Part shown: piece after piece, positions 33,704 to 41,847 of the stretch
How positions within the stretch are numbered: position 1 is the first letter of the stretch
Layout: each line of letters begins with the position of its first letter
Source: Bacteroidota bacterium
GTDB lineage: Bacteria > Bacteroidota > Bacteroidia > B-17B0 > Aurantibacillaceae
Length of the DNA stretch: 52,306 nt
NCBI GenBank assembly: GCA_017303905.1
Contig: JAFLBH010000003.1
Span: forward strand, 554,626 to 606,931
Reading direction: 5' to 3'
Notes under the pieces: generated by a model
The model's database searches: none
Seen by the model: only the letters and a program-made list of their open reading frames with translations
Told to the model about the DNA's origin: nothing
Program-made: the position numbers and the translations under genes

Positions 33704-36396
33704 TTTCCGTTTATTTTACAATCAGGTAATGCTTTTTTAAGCTTAGCCAATTCTATTTGATTGATGTAATCAATGTTTAACACACGCAAATTTTTCAAGG
33801 CGTAAAGCGGCTTAACATCCGAGATGTTATTGGTAGTTAAATGTAGCTCCTGCAAATTCACCAATTTCTCAATTCCGTTTAAGCTGCGTATATTATTTTG
33901 AACGGCATATAATTTAGTGAGTGATGTAATAGTTGTTATACCTTCCAAACTATTTAATCCCATTTCACTTACATCCAATACACTCAAATTCTTTATTTGC
34001 TGCAGCCCATCTAATCCTGAACGCACATGACAAGCGCGTAGATTTAAATCTTTGAGTTCCTTTAATTGCTCAATACCCTCAATGTTTTGCAAAGGGTTAT
34101 TGGAAAGATTGAGCACTTGCAGTTTACTTAGTTTAAACAAAGGTTCAATTTCCTTAATATTATTTGAATTAATTTGTAAATCTTTCAATTGCGTAAACAC
34201 ACCAATGCCGGCCAAAGTATAGATACTGTTATTATAGGCATATAACTTTTCTAATGCAGGAAACAGAGCTTGCCCTGTAGTTTCATTAATACAACCATAC
34301 AAATTACCGATTTGGTTATTATTCAAGTTAAGTGAATTTAATTGCGCGGAAGATTTGAACTTACCTAACAACTCTGCTGAGTTAGAAGCTGTGATTCCAT
34401 TATTATTTAAATCCAATGATTTTAGATTTTCTAATACAGGAAACGAATCTAATCTTGAATTGAATGTTGAACCAATATTTAAATCATTCAGTTTTTTAAA
34501 TCGCGATAGTGAAGAAAACTCACGCAGCGGATTATTAGAAACATCCAACATTTCCAGGTTTTCAAAATCAGGTAGTATGCTTACATCTTGAAGCGATGTA
34601 CTCTCTAATCGAAGCTGCTTTAAAGAAGGCGCGTTTTTTAAGGCAGTAATTCCGCTTAAGGTGTTGCTAGATAAATCCAAATCTTCCAAGCTTTTTAATT
34701 CAGGAAAAGTGTGGATAGAATCGATCGTATTGCTTCGTAAACTTAACTTCTTTAATTTCGGAAAAAGGGCCAACTCCTTTACATCACGCATTACATTATT
34801 ATCCAAACGTAACTCAACAATATTATCTAAGGGATAAAGCGGCTTTAAAGTTGAGATAGAATATTCGTTATTGAGTTCTATCGATTTTATTTCACCTTTT
34901 GCATTTAAGGCGAGTAAATCATTGAACACTCTGCTCTTTTCCACGCAATACGATTGCCAATCCGAATCGGTATCATAATCCTTTAAAAAGTCGTACAGTT
35001 TTTTATCAAGTCCTGATTTAAAACTATAGAAATAGGTGCCGCGCAGTGAAAAATAATAATCGCGTGCTTCATAGTCGTCATACGCTTTTATACTGTCATT
35101 CAACATTAATAAGTCTGGCAGATTTTTATAGCTTAAGTCGACTAAATAATATTTTTCCAATTTTTTATTTTCATGAATAGCCTTATTGATATTAAAATGG
35201 GTAATATATACATCCCAATTCACCAGGCAGCTAAGAACCATTACGGCATAATAGGCCTGAGGATTCACTCTAAATAAATACCAATTACTTTTTTGCTTTA
35301 TTACTTTTATAAAAGTGCTGGCCAATCCAATCAGCGTTAAGCCTAAATACACATACACGCCAATTTTTTTATAACTGATACCAGATTCTTCTATATACAT
35401 ATTCATGCGATAGGCCGTTGAGAAAATCATAAACGCGTTTTGCGCAATCCATATATAAGTAAACCACCTCAACCATCTATTATTCTCTTTATAATTTAAA
35501 CGGCCGCGGAAAAAATAGAGCATGATGAGAATAGCCAGAATAACGGAGAGTATTAAAGTTCCAACGCCATCGTGAACAAATTCTTTGTGTTTTATTCCAA
35601 CAGGCAAAGTACCGTCAAACCAGAGGTAGTTTAAATCCAGAACATTTAAAACAAGTAACATGATGTTTAACACCGCAAACAAGGCCACACCGGTTAACAT
35701 TTCAGTATCTTCTTTAAACAGGTGATTAAAAAAACCGGGCGATAAGGCCTTTTCTTTATCCAGTTCGTTACTGATCTCTCCTTCCGTTGATGTTAAAGTA
35801 CCTAAATGACGAACATAATAATAACCATATAATAATAGCAATCCGCCCAATGTAAAAAACAACCAAGGCACAGAAATAAAATCGAGATTAATGTTTTTGG
35901 TAAAATCCTTAAACAAAGGATTTGAATTTTGATACATGACAAAAAACAAAATGGTTACCACCGCCACAATCATAAACATCAGCACCTTTACGTAAATAGG
36001 CCGTTTGTTTTCAATTTCTTTAGAATTCTTGCGGCGCTTTATCATATCCAAAATCATCATGACTGTGGATGAACCGATAGAGCAAAACGAAAGAAACAGG
36101 GAAACGATTACCGATGTTTTCGGAGAAAAACTAACAACCGATAAAATCGCCAAGGATAAAATATTGGTAACAATGGCAAGGGGACTCGAATAAACCATAA
36201 TACACGCTGAAGAAATTATGGAGCCCGCCGCAACTATTAACCAACTTCGGTTATTTCGCGCTTCAGGATTTTTGATGGCTGCACCTGCAACAAGTGCTAA
36301 ATTGAAAATTAGAAAATTGATTCCGGCAGCCTGTTCGTAAAACAAATAGCTGTACAACAGAACCGACACGAGTAGTACCCAGTCGTTTTTTTTCAT
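33700..36396 (-). CDS. DUF4173-like membrane protein fused to leucine-rich repeats
   Basis: 898 residues. The N-terminal about 400 residues hold some 11-12 membrane helices and resemble the DUF4153/DUF4173 family, notably near 265-300 (LWFDGTLPVGIKHKEFVHDG, then GVGTLILSVILAILIMLYFF). A globular linker follows (about 410-500, HENKKLEKYYLVDLSY...). From about 505 to 885 come roughly 15 leucine-rich repeats of the SDS22/internalin type (LxxLxxLxLxxNxI), closed by a KKALPDCKI cap. Membrane-plus-LRR fusions of this kind are not a standard architecture that I know. The LRR could be a protein-binding surface on either side of the inner membrane; topology is not determinable by eye. Monocistronic. 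Confidence 0.78.
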   Translation of the reverse strand: MKKNDWVLLVSVLLYSYLFYEQAAGINFLIFNLALVAGAAIKNPEARNNRSWLIVAAGSIISSACIMVYSSPLAIVTNILSLAILSVVSFSPKTSVIVSLFLSFCSIGSSTVMMILDMIKRRKNSKEIENKRPIYVKVLMFMIVAVVTILFFVMYQNSNPLFKDFTKNINLDFISVPWLFFTLGGLLLLYGYYYVRHLGTLTSTEGEISNELDKEKALSPGFFNHLFKEDTEMLTGVALFAVLNIMLLVLNVLDLNYLWFDGTLPVGIKHKEFVHDGVGTLILSVILAILIMLYFFRGRLNYKENNRWLRWFTYIWIAQNAFMIFSTAYRMNMYIEESGISYKKIGVYVYLGLTLIGLASTFIKVIKQKSNWYLFRVNPQAYYAVMVLSCLVNWDVYITHFNINKAIHENKKLEKYYLVDLSYKNLPDLLMLNDSIKAYDDYEARDYYFSLRGTYFYSFKSGLDKKLYDFLKDYDTDSDWQSYCVEKSRVFNDLLALNAKGEIKSIELNNEYSISTLKPLYPLDNIVELRLDNNVMRDVKELALFPKLKKLSLRSNTIDSIHTFPELKSLEDLDLSSNTLSGITALKNAPSLKQLRLESTSLQDVSILPDFENLEMLDVSNNPLREFSSLSRFKKLNDLNIGSTFNSRLDSFPVLENLKSLDLNNNGITASNSAELLGKFKSSAQLNSLNLNNNQIGNLYGCINETTGQALFPALEKLYAYNNSIYTLAGIGVFTQLKDLQINSNNIKEIEPLFKLSKLQVLNLSNNPLQNIEGIEQLKELKDLNLRACHVRSGLDGLQQIKNLSVLDVSEMGLNSLEGITTITSLTKLYAVQNNIRSLNGIEKLVNLQELHLTTNNISDVKPLYALKNLRVLNIDYINQIELAKLKKALPDCKINGN

Positions 36397-36483
36397 GTAT
36401 AAAAGGGGTTTAGGCTTCTAACGTATTTATACCCGAAATAGTATAAGGTAATCCTTAAAAAAAGCTAAAAGAAATAAACAAGC

Positions 36484-37647
36484 TTATTTGGCCTTACTTC
36501 TTCTTTCCTTTTCTTTAATGATAAGCGATAACTCGCGACCGGTTTGCCCCTTTACACTGGTGTTTTCCTGAGCACGGCGAATTAAATACGGCAATACCTC
36601 TTTCACCGGACCATAAGGCACGTATTTAGCCACATTGTATCCGTTCTGCGAAAGATTATAACTGATATGGTCGCTCATACCTAGCAACTGTGAGAAAAAT
36701 ACTCTTTTATCGTTTGCCGCGATGTTCTTCTTCTTCATTAAATCCACCAACAACAAACTGCTCTTTTCGTTATGTGTACCTGCACACAAGCCCATGCGGT
36801 CGATGTTCTCTACGCAAAATTCTACAGCTAAATCGTAATCTTTATCACTATTCGCTTTTGTGTCTTGTATTGGTGAAGGATAATTCATTTCAGCAGCACG
36901 CGCTCTTTCTTTTTCCATATAAGCACCACGTACTAACTTTGCCCCCACGTGATAACCGTTAGTCTTGCCCATTTCTAAGGTTGTTTTTAAATAAGCTAAA
37001 CGGTCTTTACGGTATAATTGAAATGTATTATAAACAATGGCTTCATTCTTGTTATAGCGCGCCATGTTTTCATTCGCTAAATCATCAATGGCTTGTTGAA
37101 TCCAGCTTTCTTCCGCGTCAATAAACAAAGGTTGTTTGTTAGTGTAAGCCTCTTCACAAATCTTTCGTACACGTTCGCGTACACGTTCGTATTCAGCACT
37201 TTCTTCAGAACTTAAATTTTGCTTAGCGGTTACCTTTTCTAATAAAGCAAAGCGCGCCAATCCGGTCACTTTAAAAACACTAAACGGAATATTTTTATCG
37301 TTTTTAGCGCGGTGAATGGTTTCTATGGTTTCTTTACAGCAATTATCGAAATCGGTTTCACTTTCTTTTCCCTCCACACTGTAATCTAAAATGGTTCCGA
37401 TATTATACTTTCCTAATTGCTCAATGGTTTTGTTGCAATCGGCAATGTTTTCACCACCTACAAACTGCTTAAAAATGGTGCTTTTAATCAAACCTTTGAA
37501 GCCTAATTTTAAACCTAGAGGAGCTAAGCCTCCGCCGTATTTTACTAGCGTAGGATTACCAATTAATTTAAATAACCAATAAGATTGTTTTAAGTCGGAA
37601 TCACTTTTAGAAATAAAAGCAATTTGTGTGTTATCAAAAGAAACCAT
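36484..37647 (-). CDS. Proline dehydrogenase family protein
   Basis: 387 residues, monofunctional PRODH TIM-barrel. Conserved pieces include TILDYSVEGKE (about 86-96), FKVTGLAR, FIDAEESW, the FAD/substrate strand KLVRGAYMEKERARAAEM (about 238-255), CAGTHNEKSS, FSQLLGMSDH, and YVPYGPVKEVLPYLIRRAQEN with the paired Arg that bind the proline carboxylate. It oxidises proline to pyrroline-5-carboxylate, passing electrons to the quinone pool. It lies downstream of pdhB but a terminator separates them. No P5C dehydrogenase is in the window. Confidence 0.93.
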   Translation of the reverse strand: MVSFDNTQIAFISKSDSDLKQSYWLFKLIGNPTLVKYGGGLAPLGLKLGFKGLIKSTIFKQFVGGENIADCNKTIEQLGKYNIGTILDYSVEGKESETDFDNCCKETIETIHRAKNDKNIPFSVFKVTGLARFALLEKVTAKQNLSSEESAEYERVRERVRKICEEAYTNKQPLFIDAEESWIQQAIDDLANENMARYNKNEAIVYNTFQLYRKDRLAYLKTTLEMGKTNGYHVGAKLVRGAYMEKERARAAEMNYPSPIQDTKANSDKDYDLAVEFCVENIDRMGLCAGTHNEKSSLLLVDLMKKKNIAANDKRVFFSQLLGMSDHISYNLSQNGYNVAKYVPYGPVKEVLPYLIRRAQENTSVKGQTGRELSLIIKEKERRSKAK

Positions 37648-37663
37648 ATTTAATTTTTTGAGC

Positions 37664-37692
37664 AGAAAAAAAGCATGTTATTCACATGCTTC
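37664..37692 (-). terminator. Terminator between pdhB and the proline dehydrogenase gene
   Basis: Minus strand: AAGCATGT, loop GAATA, ACATGCTT followed by six T. Only 17 nt remain before the next ATG (37647). Confidence 0.85.
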
Positions 37693-37701
37693 TTCTGAAT
37701 T

Positions 37702-38679
37702 TTATCTGTACATCACTTCTTTTACAGCTTTAACAGTACGAGCTACATTGGGCAATGAGGCTTCAATTAAAGTGGGAGCATACGGTAATGGAACATCGGC
37801 TGATGTAACACGACGTATTGGAGCATCTAAATAATCGAAAGCGTTTTTCTGTACATTGAAGGTAATTTCGCTGGAGATACTGGCTAAAGGCCAAGCCTCT
37901 TCTACAATTACCAAACGATTGGTTTTTTTCACTGATTCAATTACTGTTTCATAATCAATCGGACGAACAGTTCTTAAATCAATAACCTCAGCACTGATGC
38001 CTTCTTTTTCAAGTTCGGCAGCAGCAGCCATCGCTACTTTTAATATTTTCCCGAATGAAACGATGGTCACATCGGTTCCCGGCTTTTTTATATCGGCAAC
38101 GCCAATCGGAATTAAATATTCTTCCTCCGGCACTTCCATTTTATCGCCATACATTTGCTCACTCTCCATGAAAATTACTGGATCGTTATCGCGGATGGCT
38201 GATTTCAATAATCCTTTCGCATCGTAACCATTACTCGGAACAATTACTTTTAAACCCGGACAATTCGCATACCAACTCTCAAAGGCTTGAGAGTGCTGAG
38301 AGCTCAACATCCCGGCACTTGCGGTTGGTCCGCGAAACACAATAGGAGCGCCGTATTGTCCGCCACTCATGCTTAAAATCTTAGCGGCGGAGTTAATAAT
38401 CTGATCAATGGCAACTAAGGAAAAATTAAACGTCATGAATTCAACAATCGGACGTAAACCGTTCATTGCTGCTCCAACACCTATACCTGCGAATCCTAAT
38501 TCGGCTATTGGTGTATCAATCACACGCTTAGCGCCAAATTCGGCCAGCATGCCTTTACTAACTTTATAAGCTCCGTTATATTCGGCAACCTCTTCGCCCA
38601 TTAAAAAAACATTTGGGTCGCGGCGCATTTCTTCGCTCATCGCTTCCCTAAGGGCTTCACGAAATTCGATAACTCTCAT
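37702..38679 (-). CDS. pdhB: Pyruvate dehydrogenase E1 component subunit beta
   Basis: 325 residues, full-length transketolase-like beta subunit. It shows REALREAMSEEMRRD, MGEEVAEYNGAYKVSKGML, DTPIAELGFAGIGVGAAM (ThDP-binding Glu region), EFMTFNFS, the potassium-site region GPTASAGMLSSQHSQ, and the C-terminal VDLRTVRPID-type segment (VIDLRTVRPIDYETVIES) with EEAWPLASIS. With E1 alpha (not in the window) it decarboxylates pyruvate and acetylates E2 lipoyl groups. The SQHSQ.FE pattern favours PDH over branched-chain E1. Divergent from etfBA, with which it shares a 129-nt promoter region. Confidence 0.95.
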   Translation of the reverse strand: MRVIEFREALREAMSEEMRRDPNVFLMGEEVAEYNGAYKVSKGMLAEFGAKRVIDTPIAELGFAGIGVGAAMNGLRPIVEFMTFNFSLVAIDQIINSAAKILSMSGGQYGAPIVFRGPTASAGMLSSQHSQAFESWYANCPGLKVIVPSNGYDAKGLLKSAIRDNDPVIFMESEQMYGDKMEVPEEEYLIPIGVADIKKPGTDVTIVSFGKILKVAMAAAAELEKEGISAEVIDLRTVRPIDYETVIESVKKTNRLVIVEEAWPLASISSEITFNVQKNAFDYLDAPIRRVTSADVPLPYAPTLIEASLPNVARTVKAVKEVMYR

Positions 38680-38698
38680 AGCAGTGTTTTGTAGCGAA

Positions 38699-38706
38699 CA
38701 AAATTA
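38699..38706 (-). promoter_or_regulatory. -7 promoter element of pdhB
   Basis: Minus-strand TAATTTTG (TAnnTTTG), 19 nt before ATG 38679. Confidence 0.58.
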
Positions 38707-38751
38707 GGGTTTTTCTGTTTATATCCTAGGATAAAAGAGCTTAAAGTTTTT

Positions 38752-38781
38752 TTTGTCAGACAGCCTAAATTTTTATCTTTG
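38752..38781 (+). promoter_or_regulatory. Promoter of etfBA
   Basis: TTTG (38752-38755), an 18-nt spacer and TATCTTTG (38774-38781): a full match to the Bacteroidota consensus. It overlaps an in-frame ATG at 38779 and so selects ATG 38809 as the start. Confidence 0.78.
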
Positions 38782-38808
38782 CGAACCGTTTTTTATTTAG
38801 AAAATCCT

Positions 38809-39552
38809 ATGAAAATATTAGTAGCCATCAGCAACGTTCCTGATACAACAACCAAGATTGCGTTCAGCGACAACGATACTAAGTTTAACACTGCCGGTGT
38901 TCAGTTTATTATTAACCCTTATGATGAGTGGTATGCCCTGGTTCGCGCCCTTGAATTAAAAGAGGCCGGAAAAGCAGAAAAAGTAACGCTTATTCATGTG
39001 GGACTAGCTGATAGCGAAGCCACTATCCGTAAAGGGTTTGCTTTAGGCGCCGACGATGGTGTACGTATTGACGCTGAAGGCCCGGATGCTTATTTTGTGG
39101 CTGAACAAATTGCAAATTATGCAAAATCAAACGGTTATGAATTAGTTATGGTAGGTAAAGAAACCATTAACTTCAACGGTTCTTCTGTTGGCGGTATGAT
39201 TGCCGGATTTATGGATTTACCTTATGTTTCTTTAGCTACTAAATTCGAATTAAACGGAAATGTTGCTACTGTTGAACATGATGTTGACGGTGGAACTCAA
39301 GTGGTAGATTGCGAATTACCAATGGTTTTATCATGCGCGAAAGGCATGGCAGAGCAAAGAATTCCGAATATGAAAGGAATTATGGGAGCTCGTACAAAAC
39401 CTTTAACCGTAGTTGCTGCTACCGGTGCCGAAAAATTAACCAGTATTAAATCATATGCTTTATCGGCAGGTCGTACTACTTGCAAAATGATAGATGAAAA
39501 TAATTTAGAAGAATTAGTAAATCTATTACATACAGAAGCAAAAGTTATCTAA
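38809..39552 (+). CDS. etfB: Electron transfer flavoprotein subunit beta
   Basis: 247 residues from ATG 38809; the in-frame ATG at 38779 is part of the promoter. Typical EtfB features: MKILVAISNVPDTTTKIAFS, NPYDEWYALVRALELKE, a dinucleotide/AMP-binding region GYELVMVGKETINFNGSSVGG (about 115-135), VEHDVDGGTQVVDCELP and the recognition-loop stretch AEQRIPNMKGIMGARTKP, which docks partner dehydrogenases. With EtfA it moves electrons from acyl-CoA and other dehydrogenases to the quinone pool. It precedes etfA by 27 nt in one operon. Confidence 0.95.
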   Translation: MKILVAISNVPDTTTKIAFSDNDTKFNTAGVQFIINPYDEWYALVRALELKEAGKAEKVTLIHVGLADSEATIRKGFALGADDGVRIDAEGPDAYFVAEQIANYAKSNGYELVMVGKETINFNGSSVGGMIAGFMDLPYVSLATKFELNGNVATVEHDVDGGTQVVDCELPMVLSCAKGMAEQRIPNMKGIMGARTKPLTVVAATGAEKLTSIKSYALSAGRTTCKMIDENNLEELVNLLHTEAKVI

Positions 39553-39579
39553 TTGTAGAATTTTAAAAAACATTATCAT

Positions 39580-40563
39580 ATGTCAGTTCTAGTTTATACT
39601 GAAATTAATAAAGGAAAAGTTAAGAAGGCTTCATTAGAAGCAATTAACTACGGAGCAAAAATTGCTGAACTTACCGGTTCTTCTGTAACTGCAATCGCCA
39701 TTAACGCGGATGCGGCGCAAATAGAAGAAATCGGAAAAGCAGGCGCTAAGAAAATTTTATCTGTAAAGAATGATGCTTTAAAAGGATTAGACAGTATGGC
39801 TGTATCTGCCGCTGTTGAACAAGCCGCAAAAGCAGAAGGCGCAAAAGTGATTATTTTCTCATTCGATATCACAGGAAAAGCAGTAGCGCCTCGTTTATCG
39901 GCGAAATTAAAAGCCGGCTTAGTGGCAGGTGCGGTTGATTATCCTGCTGTAAATGGCAGCGGATTAGATGTGAAGAAAAATGTTTTCTCAGGTAAGGCTA
40001 CCGCAATTTATACCATCCACAGTGATGTTAAAATAATTTCTTTATTACCTAACTCTTTCCCTGTAAAATTAGGCGATAACAGCGCAACAGTTTCTGATTT
40101 TAATGTGGATTTATCTTCCGTACAATCAAAAATTAAAGTGAAAGAAGTTAAATCAACTGATGTTGGGGGTATGGTTCCGCTTCCTGAAGCTGAATTAGTA
40201 GTTAGTGCAGGTCGCGGCATGAAAGGTCCTGAAAACTGGGGAATGGTTGAAGATTTAGCGAAAGCTTTAGGTGCAACCACAGCTTGTTCTCGTCCGGTTG
40301 CTGATATGCATTGGCGTCCGCACCACGAGCACGTTGGACAAACCGGTGTGGCTATTCGTCCGAACTTATATATCGCCATAGGTATTTCAGGCGCTATTCA
40401 ACATTTAGCCGGAGTTAACGGAAGCAAAACCATTGTTGTAATCAATAACGATAAAGAAGCTCCTTTCTTTAAATCTGCCGATTACGGAATTGTTGGTGAT
40501 GCTTTCACTATTCTTCCTAAATTGGTAGAAGCGGTTAAAAAATTTAAAGCTAACCAGAACTAA
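39580..40563 (+). CDS. etfA: Electron transfer flavoprotein subunit alpha
   Basis: 327 residues. The N-terminal domain (about 1-190) is followed by the FAD domain with VSAGRGMKGPENWGMVEDLA (about 208-227), ACSRPVADMHWRPHHEHVGQ, TGVAIRPNLYIAIGISGAIQH (the flavin-binding TG..v.P.lYia.GisGaiqH motif) and VINNDKEAPFFKSADYGIVG ending in the usual helix. Forms the EtfAB heterodimer with the product of the preceding gene; same operon. Normal length. Confidence 0.96.
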   Translation: MSVLVYTEINKGKVKKASLEAINYGAKIAELTGSSVTAIAINADAAQIEEIGKAGAKKILSVKNDALKGLDSMAVSAAVEQAAKAEGAKVIIFSFDITGKAVAPRLSAKLKAGLVAGAVDYPAVNGSGLDVKKNVFSGKATAIYTIHSDVKIISLLPNSFPVKLGDNSATVSDFNVDLSSVQSKIKVKEVKSTDVGGMVPLPEAELVVSAGRGMKGPENWGMVEDLAKALGATTACSRPVADMHWRPHHEHVGQTGVAIRPNLYIAIGISGAIQHLAGVNGSKTIVVINNDKEAPFFKSADYGIVGDAFTILPKLVEAVKKFKANQN

Positions 40564-40595
40564 TTCAGGCATTTTTTTGTAAATTAGAACTTCTC

Positions 40596-41201
40596 ATGGG
40601 AATGAAAAAAGTAAGGCTTGAAATAGTTGGACTCTCTTACAGCCAAACACAATCCGGTGCTTATGCTCTGGTTCTAGGTGAAAGTGCCGGAACCCGCCGC
40701 CTGCCAATTATCATTGGTGGTTTTGAAGCGCAGGCCATTGCCATTGAGTTAGAAAAAATGACGCCAAGCCGTCCGCTTACTCACGATTTATTTAAAACAT
40801 TTGCCGAAACCTTCGACGTTCAAGTGAACGAGGTTCTTATTTATAATTTAGTAGAAGGGATTTTTTACGCGAAGCTCATTTGCAACGATGGCACTAAAGA
40901 TGTAGAAATTGATGCGCGCACCAGCGACGCGATTGCTTTGGCCGTTCGTTTTGCATGCCCAATTTATACTTACGAATTTATTTTAAAATCTGCCGGTATT
41001 GTGTTGGATGATGAGAATGCGGGTATCGCCGGAAACATCGAAGCTGAAGTTCCGCAAAAAGAAGTTTCAGGTGATACAGATGATTTAAAAAGTAAAAGTA
41101 CCGAAGAATTAAAAAATCTTTTACAAACAGCACTGGACGATGAACAATACGAAACGGCTTCTAAAATCCGCGACGAATTAAACGTTCGTAAAAAATCCTA
41201 A
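40596..41201 (+). CDS. Bifunctional nuclease family protein (DUF151) with C-terminal UVR motif
   Basis: 201 residues. The DUF151 domain (about 1-135) shows GLSYSQTQSGAYALVLGE, LPIIIGGFEAQAIAIELE, RPLTHDLFKTF, LICNDGTKDVEIDARTSDAI and ALAVRFACPIY. An acidic linker leads to a UvrB/UvrC motif (about 166-200, LLQTALDDEQYETASKIRDEL), which usually mediates protein contacts. Bacterial relatives have been reported to act on DNA and RNA, and the combination with UVR is usual in this phylum. It lies 32 nt after etfA, so may be cotranscribed, and 36 nt before the PASTA gene. Confidence 0.9.
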   Translation: MGMKKVRLEIVGLSYSQTQSGAYALVLGESAGTRRLPIIIGGFEAQAIAIELEKMTPSRPLTHDLFKTFAETFDVQVNEVLIYNLVEGIFYAKLICNDGTKDVEIDARTSDAIALAVRFACPIYTYEFILKSAGIVLDDENAGIAGNIEAEVPQKEVSGDTDDLKSKSTEELKNLLQTALDDEQYETASKIRDELNVRKKS

Positions 41202-41237
41202 TCAACATTTATTTGAAAAGCAAAAAATAAAAAAATC

Positions 41238-41843
41238 ATGAAGGAATTTTTTGCCTTTATCAAATCAAAACAGTTTTTCCTCCATTTTGGTATTGCCACT
41301 CTAACGGTTATTGTGACGCTTTGGATTTTAGTAAAAAGCTTGAATTCATATACCCAACATGGCGAGAGCGTGGAAGTTCCGGATTTCAAAGGTAAATCCA
41401 TAAAAGAACTAGAGGCTTTCATTACCGGTAAAGATTTACGCTATCAGATCATCGACAGTATTTACGCGCCAAAAGAAAAACCGGGAGTTGTTATTCGCCA
41501 AGACCCTGAAACAAAAACCCGCGTTAAACGCAATAGAACGGTGTATTTATACGTTACTGGATTTCAACCACCGCAATTAGTCATGCCAAAATTAATTGAC
41601 CGTAGCGCGCGCCAGGCTGTATTGATGATTGAAAGCTACGGATTAAAAGTTGGCAAGATTACTGAAGTTGCGGGTGATTGCAACGGTTGCGTATTAGAAC
41701 AATATGCCAACGGTAAAAAAATTGAGCCCGGCGCTATGGTGAAAAAAGGAACTGTCATCAGCATTAGCATCGGAAGAAAAGAGCGATATATTAATTCGGG
41801 AGATAGTGCCGCTGTATCAACCGATCCAACAAATTTTGAGTAA
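41238..41843 (+). CDS. Membrane-anchored PASTA domain protein
   Basis: 201 residues. A short cytosolic start and one membrane helix (about 15-36, LHFGIATLTVIVTLWILV) are followed by two PASTA domains in the periplasm (about 46-112, VEVPDFKGKSIKEL...VYLYVTGF; about 116-190, LVMPKLIDRSARQA...VISISIGR). No kinase domain is present, unlike Stk/PknB proteins. PASTA domains often sense peptidoglycan stems or serve as divisome spacers. The gene is followed after 4 nt by a T9SS protein gene and then an RluD-like gene, an operon order I believe is common in Bacteroidota. Confidence 0.86.
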   Translation: MKEFFAFIKSKQFFLHFGIATLTVIVTLWILVKSLNSYTQHGESVEVPDFKGKSIKELEAFITGKDLRYQIIDSIYAPKEKPGVVIRQDPETKTRVKRNRTVYLYVTGFQPPQLVMPKLIDRSARQAVLMIESYGLKVGKITEVAGDCNGCVLEQYANGKKIEPGAMVKKGTVISISIGRKERYINSGDSAAVSTDPTNFE

Positions 41844-41847
41844 AGAG

